Source: Apricaphanius iberus (Eukaryota; Chordata; Actinopteri; Cyprinodontiformes; Aphaniidae). From it: a DNA stretch of 64,000 nt. The notes under the pieces are model-generated. The model was given only the letters and a program-made list of their open reading frames with translations, did not search any database and was not told where the DNA came from. Position numbers and translations under genes: made by a program. Of the stretch, positions 1 to 13,200 are shown piece after piece (positions within the stretch are counted from its first letter, which is position 1; the number at the start of each line of letters is the position of its first letter). The stretch covers positions 310,001 through 374,000 of the forward strand of contig JAPXFQ010001391.1 of NCBI GenBank assembly GCA_028564705.1, given 5' to 3'.

Positions 1-71
1 ATTGATCAAGTTAGACACTTTTTAAAAAGATCTAAATATCCTCTTATATGCTAAATATTCCCTCATTGGCA

Positions 72-272
72 GGATTACCCAACTCCCGTCCTCAAGGGCA
101 GGTGTCCTGCAGGTTTTAGATGTGTCCGCTTTCCAACACAGCTGATTTAAATGGTCAAAGTACCTCCTCAACATGTCTTCAAGTTCTCCAGAGGCCTTAA
201 AATGAACCAGTGATTTGATTCAGATGTGTAAATTTAGGTAACGAACTAAAACATGCAGGACACAGGCCTGTT
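72..272. repeat. Copy 1 of the palindromic MITE family
   Basis: Contains the family markers CCTGCAGGTTTTAGATGTGT, CAACACAGCTGATTTAAATG, CCAGAGGCC and ACATGCAGGACACAGGCCTG. The outermost ends are eroded, so boundaries are approximate. Confidence 0.6.
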
Positions 273-2781
273 AAGACTGACTTTGGATACCATTTCTCTA
301 TGGAATATTCTCTCCATGAAATATTTAGTATACATATACAGAAATGTGTTTTGTGCCCTTTTTCTTCTGGTTGTTTGTTGATCTAAATCATTGTAACCCC
401 TGTGGTTCTCTTTTCTTGTCATGTATTTTGATTTTATCTGGAAAGAGTAAGTGATATTTTGTTTCTTTTATTATCATCTTAAATAAATTGTTTGAAATGA
501 GTAACGGTAAAAATTAGAGCACTGTTACAGAAGCAGTGCAAAAAGTTCAGTTTGTCAGATCTGAGTTTATTCAGGCAGAACATATGGCTTGCAGTTGCTG
601 AAGCGTCTCTAGAAATATTGGATTCAGGACTCTTTTTTTATGTTATTAAAACTTCTCTACACTTTTTGGTAACTGTTGTCTGCAGCAGTCTTGTTTCCGC
701 AACTTATGTCTGTAATAAAACGTAGAACACGTTTTAACTGATTAGAGTAATGAACTAAAAAGCGTTTTACTGTAGAATATCTGTACAATTAAATGGCAAT
801 GACTTTCTTTGTAAAGTGTCTTGAGATGACATGTTGTGAATTGGTGCTTTATAAATAAACTGAATTGACGGATGTGATGACACTGACCAAGATTCTTCTC
901 ACTGTCTGCATATGATGAATTTAATCTATCATAGTGTTCTTAGATAACAAATCATAAAGTTTTCACCACTTTATTCTTTATGAAAGTATGGGTTTGTCCA
1001 TTCATTCTACATAAAGACTAAACTACTCATACATCCCAATTTATATAGCAGTTCTTGGAATTCTGTCATCATAACCATGAAGGTATATTGACCAAAAACT
1101 GTTGGATGTTACTCTCTTCACTCAGAAATTTGACCTTTGCTTGCATCCAAGGGTCTTGAATGAATTGTGGAAGAGTGTTTTTCAGGATGTGTCTCAGTTT
1201 ACCTGGAATCAGTTGCAGAATTAATGATGTAATTGAATTACGTCAATTAATCTTGACAGCTCTGACTAGAGTGTAGATCTTTTTGTTTGTTTTGTTTTTA
1301 GCTTATGAATAGTAAACCTCATGAGATAATAAACTGTTAGGAAGATCGAGTTGACTGAGTTAGGATGCGGAATGCGTTGTGCTTGAACACAAAGGCAGGG
1401 AACCAGAGATTAACTGAATTAACCCCTTAAGACCGCTAGCCCTCATTTTTGGGGGCACGCCGCCTAGAGTAACATTTAACTTTCAACTTTCAATTATTTG
1501 TTATTACAGATACCAAAAGTTGGTTTTAATTCCGTAAGAGTGAGTAGTTACTATTTATTATGTTTATTTGCTTCTTTGCAATGAAAACAAGCTGCTAATG
1601 TGTATTTTTTCAGGTAAAATTCATATTCATATTTTCTGTCTTTTAACCTCAATTACTCATGCCCACTATGATTTTTGTAAGAATTTTCACATTGATTGTA
1701 TCCCCATATAGACCTTCCTATTTTATGAGAGCACTCAGACATCAATTCTTAGTGCCACTTTGCCAGACTGGACATGTGTTTAAAAGAAGGGAGAAAAGAA
1801 TAAGTACTTTTATGTGTTTTTTAAATGCACATGGCTGGGTTCTGCATGCTTAAAAACATGAGGACTTTTCTCTCCGGAAAGAGGCTGTTGGTAAGGACAT
1901 CCTTATATATCCTCTATATATTCACATTGCAAATGCTTTAGCTGGATTCAAATATTGTGTTGAAACTTGAAATTAAGAAAAGCCTTCTGTAAAAGTGCTA
2001 TAAAAACTAAATACCTCTCTGAATCATAACTTGAGATAAGCTCCCACTTCATTCCTTGTAGTCAATTTGAACATTTTAGACCTTTTACATGCTGTAAAAA
2101 ACCTTCCAGACTGTAGGTATGTAAAATTTGGGGAAAAAATGCCTTGGGCTTAAGAGGTTAATAAACCCCATCATTGGTTTTACCTGCCTGTTATCGAGCT
2201 CTATAAGAAAATTATGGATAACTGTAAAAAATTAATACACTCTTCATGCATTCAAACTAAGAGACTGATGTGCTTTTTTTACCAGCTCAATAGAAATATT
2301 TCTAAATCAAGAGAGTATATGAATAAATTAACGTATAAATAACATACCTAAGAGAGATTTAGAGTGTAAAGCAGAACAGGATGCTTTCTGTTTAAACAAC
2401 ACACGATAAATGTCTAACTTGATTTATCTCTGTTTTTCTAATAAGGTTGAGCGTTAAAGATTAATAACGTTGGGAATCAAAATATGTCCTAACAGGCCAG
2501 CATATTTTATTTTCCACTAGGACAAAATATGTACAGGAAAATAAAGACTATAAAATCTTCAGGGGCGCCGTGCCTTACTTACGGGTTTGCCTATAAGCTA
2601 GTAGCTAGTATTTCACTAGCCATGGCTGTTATATCGAGAGGGTATTTCTATTTATAACTCCTTAAACAGAACCGTTTTTAATTTGTAAGATAACTATGTA
2701 TGTATGAAAATATGAAAAATATACCCGATATTTAAACATGTCCACAAATATATAATTCAAATACAACAACTGATATATATG

Positions 2782-2783
<2 letters not shown>

Positions 2784-2863
<80 letters not shown>
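2784..2863. repeat. (AT)n microsatellite
   Basis: About 40 uninterrupted AT units. Lengths may vary between individuals. Confidence 0.95.
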
Positions 2864-2867
<4 letters not shown>

Positions 2868-3789
2868 CACTTTTGGCTCTTGTTTGAGACTTTTCTTTCG
2901 TCTTTGAGCATTATCTGTCAAAGGTGAAGCTTTATAGGATATGTCCCCACCCTCCTGAAGAGAGATATAATTGGAGGGCTGTCAGCTAAAATTCTTTGTG
3001 CAGTAAATGACACCTTGCTATGTTGCAATTCTGTTGACCTTGATTCATTTTTAGCTAGATCTGTTTCCCAGATAGATAGATAGACAGATAGATGAAATTA
3101 CTTAGAAAAGTGTTTCTTCTGGTTAAAATTTTAACGGGAGAGCCTGTGAGGAAGAAGCTGCAACCTATGTTTATTTTAGAACTTCACATGTTAAATAAAG
3201 TTAGATGTTGAGCCATCTCTTTGATTCTCTTCTTGCATGTTTTTAAATGTTCAACTGCATTTTTTCTCAACTACTCTGTAGTTTATGTTGTCAAAAGAAT
3301 TCACTATTCAGAGCACAACTGTGCACAATTGGCTGCAGCGCTCTAAAGAGATGGCTTCATTATCCAATCTTAAAATCTGATTGGCTGTTCTGCAGCTGTT
3401 GCACACAAACAGAAAGTCTCTGCTTGTTAAGACTGGATCAGCGCCACAGGATGAGTAAAATGACGTAAAAATTAGGAATTTTTTAAATATATATATATAT
3501 ATATTTTTTTATTTTTACTCTAAATTTAAATTTCAAGTCACTAAATGAATGACTCAAGTCTGACTTGAGTCCAAGTCATATTAAATGAGTCTACACATCT
3601 GATATGTTACCAATAAAATACTGTACATTAGAAAGAAAGCAATTAATGTTACTACGAGAGAGAGAAAAAAAATGACTAAAATGATCAGCTGGCCGCAAAG
3701 GCAATAGTATAATAGTGAGTATTTCATCGTTTCTTGAAGGTTGACAGCGTTGGTACTCACATGACAAGAGGGAACTCATTCTAGAGTTT

Positions 3790-4090
3790 AGAGGCCACGT
3801 ATAAAAATGCTCAGCCACCCTTTGAACCACATGTAACCAGAGCAACCACCAGCAGGTCGAGGTCCTGAGAGCGTACTGTAGCTCACGGAGAGGATTATAT
3901 GTAGTCAGGAAGTTAATAGTTAAAAGCAAAATAAGGATTTTAATCTGGACCCTATAGGGAATGGGAAGCCAGTGCAGGAAACCCAGAACAGGTGTTGTGT
4001 GCTCACAGCTTTCAGTGGTGCCCGTTAAGAATCTGGCTGCCGAGTTTTGTGCGACTTGTAGCCTAGAAAGTGCAGCCTGGCTTTTTTTCC
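3790..4090. repeat. LINE 3'-UTR-like repeat fragment
   Basis: GGGAATGGGAAGCCAGTGCA and TCTGGCTGCCGAGTTTTGTG are familiar from a dispersed fish LINE tail. There is no coding part. Confidence 0.4.
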
Positions 4091-6254
4091 CAAATTAGCG
4101 GAATATATATGTTGTGCTCTCAACATATGGCTGAATGTGTTTCCTGAAACTATTAAAACCATTGATTGCACTCAAATAGTAGTATTTTTAGCCTGATCAA
4201 TGAGGCAAGTGCAGCAACTGTACCCCCTGTCAATAGTATAATCAGGCATCAAAGTTCATTAGACAAACTAATGTCCATTATGATATCTCTGAGTCGTATA
4301 CAGTGCACAGAATGACAGCAGTTGTGACTTAATTTTGATGTTATATTGTTGCCAATTTGTTCATGTGAACCATAAGGATTTTATGATATATTTTTAATTT
4401 TCAGTATATGATTTTCCATCTTTAAACTCTAATCAAGCAGAGGTATGGTGTCAGTTAGCAGTGTTTCTGTTTTTCAGATCGCTTTTTTTGTCTTCAGAGA
4501 TCGACATGACCCTAACCCCCAACCCTACAAACAAAATGTATGGCTGAAATGTATTCCATGCTTCTCATCATGATTAAGCTCTGAAAACTTTGTTTTCTTT
4601 ATTTACAAGGGAAAGAAATTGAATAATTATTCATTTCTAGCCTTGCTGTATTTCTCGTTTTAAATAGTTATTTTCTCCCTACTTGGTCTGTTTCTGCTCC
4701 TGTCTTTTTCTCACCAATGTCTCCATCTCATAAAATGTGTTTTCTGTTGATCAAAGGATGAAGTTGCCCCTGCTGGATGGATACCCATTTGTCTCTTCCT
4801 TGTCTGTCTCTCCCTGTCCCTTCTCCTCTTGGCACTTGGTCAACACACAGAATGCCATTCTTTCCTTTGTGTCTTGTAAAAAAGGAGAGGAATTGCAATC
4901 ACTTCACCAGAAGAAATGACTGTGTTTATGCGAACAGGCTGCCGGGGGGATGTTCTGTGTGTGCACACTTGCCCTTGTGTGGTCCAGAAGTGGCCATGGT
5001 AACCTGTAATTATTTTCCCACAGGTTTCTGGATCTGTTATTAAGACTAAAATAATTAGATTTTTCGGAATATTTACCCTCCAGGGACCCAAACCATCATT
5101 GAAGAGGCATCTGCCAACTTAATTACTCGTCATTTTACATGACACCTTACTGTATTTTCTTACTGACCAGCTTTTTTGTACATGTTTTTCGAAGCAACAC
5201 CTTATTCACATGGAGTGACATAAACACAGTTGTGTAACACAAGGTAAAATAAACAAAAAAGTAACATTCAAATGAGAGAAGAAGCTATGAGTGGGAGGCT
5301 GGACCAATTGACCTCCATTGTTCAATTTCCTTCTAGTACACAACAATGACAATAAATACACAAAGCTCAGAGAACATATTAACATACTATTGCAAAATGT
5401 TGACAGATACAGATTTCTATCAGAATCAGTCAGATTTATTTTTGTTGAAACGTCAGAATTTCCTTTAAGAACATATCATAGAGGTTCAAACGTCAAAATA
5501 GAAACACTCTTTGCACTGCTATGGCACATTAAACCTTTCTTGTACAGTATGTGCTGAAGTTGATTTGCAGTTGTTAAATTGATGAAAACTTCTCAGTGGT
5601 GGCTACAAAACTGACTTTTTCTGCCTAACAATGGGGTGCTACCTATTTTTAACACCGTGTAGAGTTCCTAAAATAAATGTAAAAAAAAACTCTATATATA
5701 TATATATATAAAGAAAAGATCCTAAGATAATTTTGCAAGTGCAGGGAAAATTGGTTTCATTTTACTATAATCTCCATCAATCACAACTTGATACTTTTAA
5801 ACAAAAAACTATTCAAACCTTTAAAAGATTAAGGCTTAAGGATTCCATCCAACAAAAAAGTGTTTTTCTGGTTGGAAATGACAAAGGCATCCGTCAAAAC
5901 ATAATAAGACAAATTATGAGAGTCATCGCTGTAAAATAAGTTATTTTACAGTTTTTATTTCTATTGAAATCAATATCCAAAATCTTAAATCAATCATACC
6001 AATCTCAATAATCATGGTCAATACCTTTATTGTCTATTTTAGCAACCAAATACTCCAGTTCATGTAGACGCCAATATATCGATATATATCAGTACACCAG
6101 TTTATCAGCAAAACAAAAGTTGATTTGGGAGTCAATAAAGTGTCCCAATAGAGAGCCTAAAAAATTTGCCTAAATTCTGTCTTATTGACCTCTGTACCCT
6201 TTAAACACTTTCTAATCTACGTGGTTCTTTACTTCTCTTGTTTCTCTTGGCCAG

Positions 6255-6479
6255 ATGAGCAACAAGCGCTCCAACAGTTTCCGAAGGGCCATTCTGCAGG
6301 GGAGCAGACAGCTGAAAGGCTGCAGTCTCAGAGATGAGGTGGGCTTGGGGCTGTCACAGCGGCTCGTTCGACATGTTGCCTATGAAACGTTGCCCCGCGA
6401 GGTTGACCGCAAGTGGTACTTTGACAGCTACACATACTGCCCCCCTCCCTGGTTCATCCTGGCTATCACCATCGCAGAG
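6255..6479 (+). CDS. rhbdl3: rhbdl3 exon: linker and first transmembrane segment
   Basis: 75 codons in phase 0, after a TTGGCCAG acceptor and before a GTAAAT donor. It encodes the conserved cytosolic stretch between the EF-hands and the membrane ([23 protein letters not shown] in pieces) and enters the first hydrophobic segment at [13 protein letters not shown]. Confidence 0.92.
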
Positions 6480-7182
6480 GTAAATTGGTCAAGAAGGTAC
6501 TTAGCCACCCGAAATTAGTCAGACCCTCGGCATATTCAGGTCTAAAAGTAATCCTTTAATTTTACCAACGTATTTCTATTTGACTGAAAATAATAGAAAA
6601 TATTTTCGAATGGACTAGCCAAAGTCCCTGCCTGAATCTGATGAGATAGAAAAAATAAATGTTAGGGTAATGGCCATCCTCATTGTCTTAGAGTTCATCA
6701 ATAAAAATGAATCATTAAAAAAATGGTGGAAGCATGAAACCAGAAGGATTTGATTGCTATTCTGTTAATAAATATAACAATTATTCTCTTTTTAGATGAA
6801 TTGATTCTTATTTCCTACAAACAAACTTTAAAATTTATTGGGTGAAGAAAAATAATTTTAAATCTTAATCTGCAAGGGTTATGAATAGTTTTGGCTTTAA
6901 CTGTATAGTCCATGTGTTTTAAGTTTTAGCCCTGCTTTGTTGTAAGATTTGGTGAAAACATCATATGAGGAGATTAAGGAGTGCTTTAGATGGTACACGA
7001 GAATTTGTGCTTTTTTGTGCAAAACGAAACTCTACTGTCATGAAATTCATCTAAACAGTAAGCAGTTTAAGGGATGTATACATTAAAAAAAATATTATTT
7101 AGGAGTGTTAGATTAATTTTTTAAAAAGTTTTATGATGTTCACTGCTCAGCCTTTGTTGTATTTTTAAAATGTGTTACAGAC

Positions 7183-7252
<70 letters not shown>

Positions 7253-10200
7253 GAATATAATAGAAAAATCCTTTAATTGTCCCATCCATCCATCTTCTTC
7301 CGGTTTATCCGAGGTCGGGTTGCGGGGGCAGTAGCCTAAGCAGAGAGACCCAGACTTCCCTCTCCCCAGCCACTTGGGCCAACTCCTCGGGAGGAATCCA
7401 GAGGCGTTCCCAGGCCAGCCAGGAGACATAGTCCCTCCAGCGAGTCCTGGTTCTTCCCCTGGGGCTCCTCCCAGTGGGACGTGCCCGGAACATCTCACCA
7501 GGGAGGCGTCCAGGAGGCATCCTGACCAGATGCCCGAGCCACCTCAACTGGCTCCTCTCGATGTGGAGGAGCAGCGGTTCTACTCTGAGCCCCCTCCGGA
7601 TGACCAAGCTCCTCACTCTATCTCTAAGGGAGAGCCCAGCCACTCTGCGGAGGAAACTCATTTCAGCCGCCTGTATCATTGATCTTGTTCTTTCGGTCAC
7701 CACCCAAAGTTCGTGACCATAGATGAGGGTAGGAACGTAGCTCGACCGGTAAATAGAGAGCTTTGCCTTTTGGCTCAGCTCTCTCTTTACCACGACAGAC
7801 CGGTACAGCGCCCGCATAACTGCAGACGCCTTACCAATCCGTCTATTGATCTCCTGCTCCATTTTTCCCTCATTCGTGAACAAGACCCCCAGATACTTGA
7901 ACTCCTCCACTTGAGGAAGGACCCCATCCCTGACTTGAAGAAGACACCCTACTCTTTTCCGTCTCAAGACCATGGTTTCGGACTTGGAGGTGCGGATCCT
8001 CATCCCAGCCGCTTCACACTCGGCTGCGAACCGCTCCAGCGAAAGCTGTAGATCACGTTCAGATGAAGCCAACAGGACCACATCATCTGCGAAAAGCAGC
8101 GACCCGATCCTTAGCTCACCAAAATGGACCCCCTCAACACCTTGGCTGCGCCTAGAAATCCTGTCCATAAATGTTATGAACAGGATCGGTGACAAAGGGC
8201 AACCTTGGCGGAGTCCAACTCTCACTGGAAACGAGTCCGACTTACTGCCGGCAATGCGAACCAAACTCTGACACCGGTCATACAGGGACCTAACAGCCCT
8301 TATCAAAGGGCCTGGTACCCCATACCCCCGGAGCATCCTCCACAGGACTCCCCGAGGGACACGGTCGAACGCCTTCTCCAAGTCTACAAAACACATGTAG
8401 ACTGGTTGGGCGAACTCCCACGCACAGTACGCAAAGTACTGTACAGTTATTAAGGTTAATTACAAATAAAGTAGTAAACCCAGATTGTTGTTTGCAAACG
8501 GAGCATGATACTAAAAGATGTTTAAATAACAATAATAGTAATAATAATTATTATTATTATTTGAAATAGGTGTGAAAGTGTGATCGTAATAATAACATAA
8601 AAATAGTATGCCACAACTGAAGCCAAGAGGCAATAGTAATAATACATTTAATTTAATAGTGCCTTTCAGGAAACCCAAGGTCGCTTCACAAGATGAAAAC
8701 ACAATATGGTACAGTAGAATAGATAAGATAAATAAAAACACAGAAAACAAAAATATTAACAAAAAGTTATTGGCAGTTTTAAGCAGATAAGTCTTGAGAC
8801 TGGATTTGGAAACAGTAAAGCTGTCAATGTTTCTAATGTCCATTGGAGTGGGTACCAGAGACGAGTTATAAACTAGTGGACGTTTCTGGAGGAGTTTGTG
8901 GGGGACACCAAAAAGAAGTGAGCTGCTGTAGTCAAGACAAGAAGAGACGAGACTGCAGGCAAGAATGGCGGCAACGTGAGGGGAGTGAGAGGCATGGAAG
9001 CAATTAAGATGGAAGAAGGCAGCTGTCGAAGGTGAAAACTAGACTCTTTACCTGGGGGAATGGGGAAACTGTGGCGCTGTCGATGGTTAGGGGGAAGCTG
9101 TCAGTTTTGGAAATAGTGGCTTTGGTGCTAACAAGAAGAAGTTACGTTTTATTTCCTTCTCAATTTTGAGGAACTTTGAGGTGAACCAAGAGGCTAGGAG
9201 GGATGGAGTTTAATGTAGAGCTGGGTATCATCCGCAAAACAGTGGAAATGAATGCCATATTTACGGAAGATATTGGCGAGTGGGAGGAGATAAAATATAA
9301 GGAGGAGAGATCCCAGGACAGAGCCCTGGGGCAAACCTGAAATGACTGAGGAGGGTTATGAGGTGAAGGATTTTAGGTGGATGAACTGAGTATGGCCTAT
9401 GATGTAGAAATGAAACCAGTGGAGAGTGGTGTGAGTGATACCTGGAAAAGAGTGTCTATTAAGGAGAATGGGGTGAGAAAATGTGCTGAAGGCTGCGCTC
9501 AGATCGAGGGGGATGAGGATGGCAATCAAACCAGAATCAGCAGCCATGAGGAGGTCATTGATGATTTTGAGAAGGGCTGCTTAGTTGCTGTAGTGGGCAC
9601 GGAAACTAGTCTCGAATTGTAAAAAAAAAAAGGTTATTATGGGTACTATGGGAGTGGAGCTGGAGTATTTTCTAGAATTTTGGAAAATGGATGGATGATA
9701 GCAGATGGGGCGGAGCTTATTGGAGTTATTATTTTTTTCAGTATAGGACTGACTGATGCAGATTTGAAGAGGATGGGAACAATTCCAGAAGACAGTGAGG
9801 GGTGAATGATGGAATAAATATAAATAAAATAAAGTGAATGATTGAATAAAGAGAATAACATGAAGTGAATGAGGAATAAAAGTGGGCACGTAGTGTGAGG
9901 GGGCTGAGTGATGCAATCAGAATAAACCAAAACTGATTATGTGGGCGGAGGAAAAACTTGCATAGGCATTTTTTTTGAGTGAACGGCAAGCACGCAAGCC
10001 CCAAAAAACAGTAAATACAGTACAGGATTTCACTATTAGAACTTCAGTATAATTTTACCAGAACTGAAGGGGTGCTAGAATTCAAAAACCCATGTTGTGT
10101 AATTTAGGCAGCTTGAAATGTCAAACGTGCCATACCAAAAAGTCTGTGACATCTCTGACCTGCTTTCCTTTGCAAATCTGTCATTTTGTAATGGCAATTG

Positions 10201-13200
10201 AAAATCAGAGTCATCTAAGCAAATTTGCCATAACACGTCAAAGAAGCTGTGGACACCCACCCCCCTTAACTTTACGTATCCCACTTCTCTTTAATGTTGG
10301 CAATAATTAAAAAAAATAAAGTCTTTGAGTGCGCTCCTGAAGAGCCGTTCCATGTCGGGTTCAGATTACTGGTAGGTCCAGTCCCCCTAGGCCAGAATGT
10401 CCTGTTGATAGCTTGCCCCCTTGGCTGTCTGACACATTGCTATCAAGACATTAAATACAGAAGGCTTTGTTTTCTCTAAAATGTTCTGTTGTCCTAGATG
10501 CACTCACTAAAGATAAAACTAAATAAATGTCCTAATTACATAGAAATATTCCTGTAACAAGGTAAACCAGTCAATCAGCACACAACTCATTTTATATCAT
10601 GTCCTGGCCAATCGGGCAGAAATAACGTTTTTTCCAGTGTAGGCTTTTTCATGGGGTTTACATGTTTGGCCATTTATCAGGACTCCTGAGCCATTTTCTG
10701 CCCCAACAAAGTTTAATATGCTACATAGAGACTTAAAGAACAGTTTCAACCTTGTTCTAGGTCTCCTTTAAAGAAAACCTGATAGAGGCTGGAAAGAACT
10801 TGATGTTCGCAAAATACCATAAAAGTAATATTCTAATTTTAGGTTATTTTTTCTGTTTATAAAATTATTATGACTTTAGGCCCCTTTGTGTTTCCCTCTT
10901 CTTTGTCAGGTAGCGGTGTTTATGTATTATGGGATCCAGCTGGATCGCTTGGTCCTGCAGGTATCCAGCCCATCCTTTCTAAAAAGCCCCCTACCCTACC
11001 ACCCTCAGCTCCGAGCCCAGGCCTGGAGGTACTTCAGCTACGTTTTCATGCATACTGGGTGAGTAATCTGGTAAATTGACCCCTCTTTGTGATGCTGTAC
11101 TGCTAATCTCATCCCAAAGATACATTGTTGATATATGCCATTTTAAAGAACTTAAATAATTTTGTAATGCATTAAATATACTAAATACAAAAAATAATTT
11201 GTTTGTGTAGTTGGGATATCAGCTGGGTCTTTGGCTGCCCTCTGGCCTGGTGCATCTCCGGCCCCACATCCAGACGGGACTTTTTCCCCTCCGTCACTCC
11301 CTGTCAGTGATGGATGCCCTTGCCCGCTGGTCATTGGTGGCTTTTGTCTGGGGCTGGGGGCCCAGATGAATCCCCGGCTCGGCCCTGGTACATGCCTTGC
11401 TCGTCCTGGGTGGACCAGTGTGTCGGGGGGCTGGTGTTTAAGGCCAATGTCCTCCTTGGATTGACTGGGGCACCTCTTATGGGGGTGCCTGGATTGACGA
11501 GTAGGTTGTTCCCGTTCGGTGGGTCGGTGAGGACCGCGTCTGGCGGCCAGGCCACCTGCCGGTTCTGTGGGCTCCGCTGCCTGGTCAGTTCATTGGGGGC
11601 ATTGTCTGGGTCCCTGGTCTAAGCGCTCTGCTTGGGGCAGGATCTGGACTGGGTAGGTGGTAGATATGGGTGTCAAGGTGCTGGCTGGCCGCGGCCTGGG
11701 GAAAGCGTACATCCGCCGCAGCTTTTCCTCTGGCTCCCTGGCGTGTGTGTGCATGGTGGTAGGGGGTGGTTGGGTTTTGTAGGGGTGGGGATTGGCCCGG
11801 GGTGGCGGTGGCGTCTGTCGTCCCTCGGCTGGTTGCTGGTCCCTCACATAGGTGTGGGGACATTGGTGTGTACGGACATAATCTTGATCTGAGGTTATCG
11901 TCAATAGATAGTTGGTACCAGGAGCTTACCAGAAACGTTAGTGTTGTGTTCATTAATCCATTTTTGTGTGTTGTGAATGTGTAGTTCTTAGTTCATATTA
12001 CTAGATCCATTTAGTTAAAGTTGTCCTGTTCTATTGGTTGTTTTTGTTTGTTTTGTTTTTCCCACTTCTCTGCCGTCTAACAGGTGGAGGACTGGGATGT
12101 TTTCTTGTGTTCTTTGTTTGCCTCCCTATCTTGTAGCATCAGTTCACACTTCTACCGGTCCTGTTTCTCTTCTTCATCTTCTTTCTTTCTTCCTTCTTAT
12201 CTCAATTTCGTGTCCATAAATTCAATAAATTAAACCCACAGTAATTACTGATAAAGATTTTTCATACATACATATTAAGTGGAGTAATATAGCAAAGCTG
12301 TAATACTCTGCTTGGGAAAGTAAATCTGTTTGGCTTGTACTTGTTACTCAGACACCAATTCTGAGTAGCAAACTGCTAGAGGGACACAAAAAAAGGGATA
12401 TCAGTGCCTCAAATGCCCCTGCCTTCATTTCATCGTGGATATCTTCCTTTGATTCTGAAGAGCACCTGCGTTTTTGGACATTTTGTCCCAATGATGTGCT
12501 CACCTTTCTATCTTCTAAAATATACAGCATTTATTTTTTATTTAAAGAGAACTAATTGGAGTTGGGCAAATAAGAAAATGTGAGTTAGGATGCAGAATCA
12601 GAATCAGCTTTAATTGCCAAGTATGACACATACAAGGAATTTGACTCCGGCAACTTTTGGGCAGGTAATAGTCACCATTTGATTAAAAAAAATAAAAAAA
12701 AATCAAGAACAAGGGTAAAATCCTCTTTTACAACAGCTATACTGACATGGTAAAAAAGAAGTTATATTGTTTATAACTTTATTGGCCAATGATGTTCGCT
12801 CTTTGATAGTGCTACCATGAAAACTAAAAATTCATAATGTAATGATTGGATAAATCTGTGGGGAAAAGATCGTGGTTTTCATCAGCTCAACTACAGTCAT
12901 CCAGATTTAATTACTCCTAGGGGTAACATAGTCTCAGGCATAAAGAGAGCTAATAAAATGAAAATTGTCATTTACTGGGGACAGATGGTAGGAGGGATAG
13001 TAGTAGTGAAAAGACAGGCATGAAAGTGCTGAAAAGTAGATAAAGATGTTATCTGTGGTTCTTACAGTTTATTTATTATTTTTTTTACTCTTGCATGTCA
13101 TATGTCCTAGTTTAATAAACAGTAAATCAGTGACATGTTAGCTATAAAGGAGAATCCTTAAGGTAAAGTTTTCTGTCTTTAAAGACTGACATTTTTTAAT

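Larger units (their letters stand above)
1..6254. other. rhbdl3 intron (left edge)
   Basis: Apart from MITE copy 1, the (AT)n tract and the LINE-like piece near 3790, I see only AT-rich sequence. Searches by eye for the EF-hand exons found nothing, and the open frames here are short and composition-driven. Confidence 0.6.

Noticed and set aside
3071..3093. GATA-type repeat as a regulatory GATA cluster
   Set aside because: It is a short AGAT microsatellite, not a spaced set of binding sites.
11585..11953. 122-codon proline-rich minus-strand frame
   Set aside because: It lies in the GC-rich repeat, where low stop density follows from composition. No known domain is visible.
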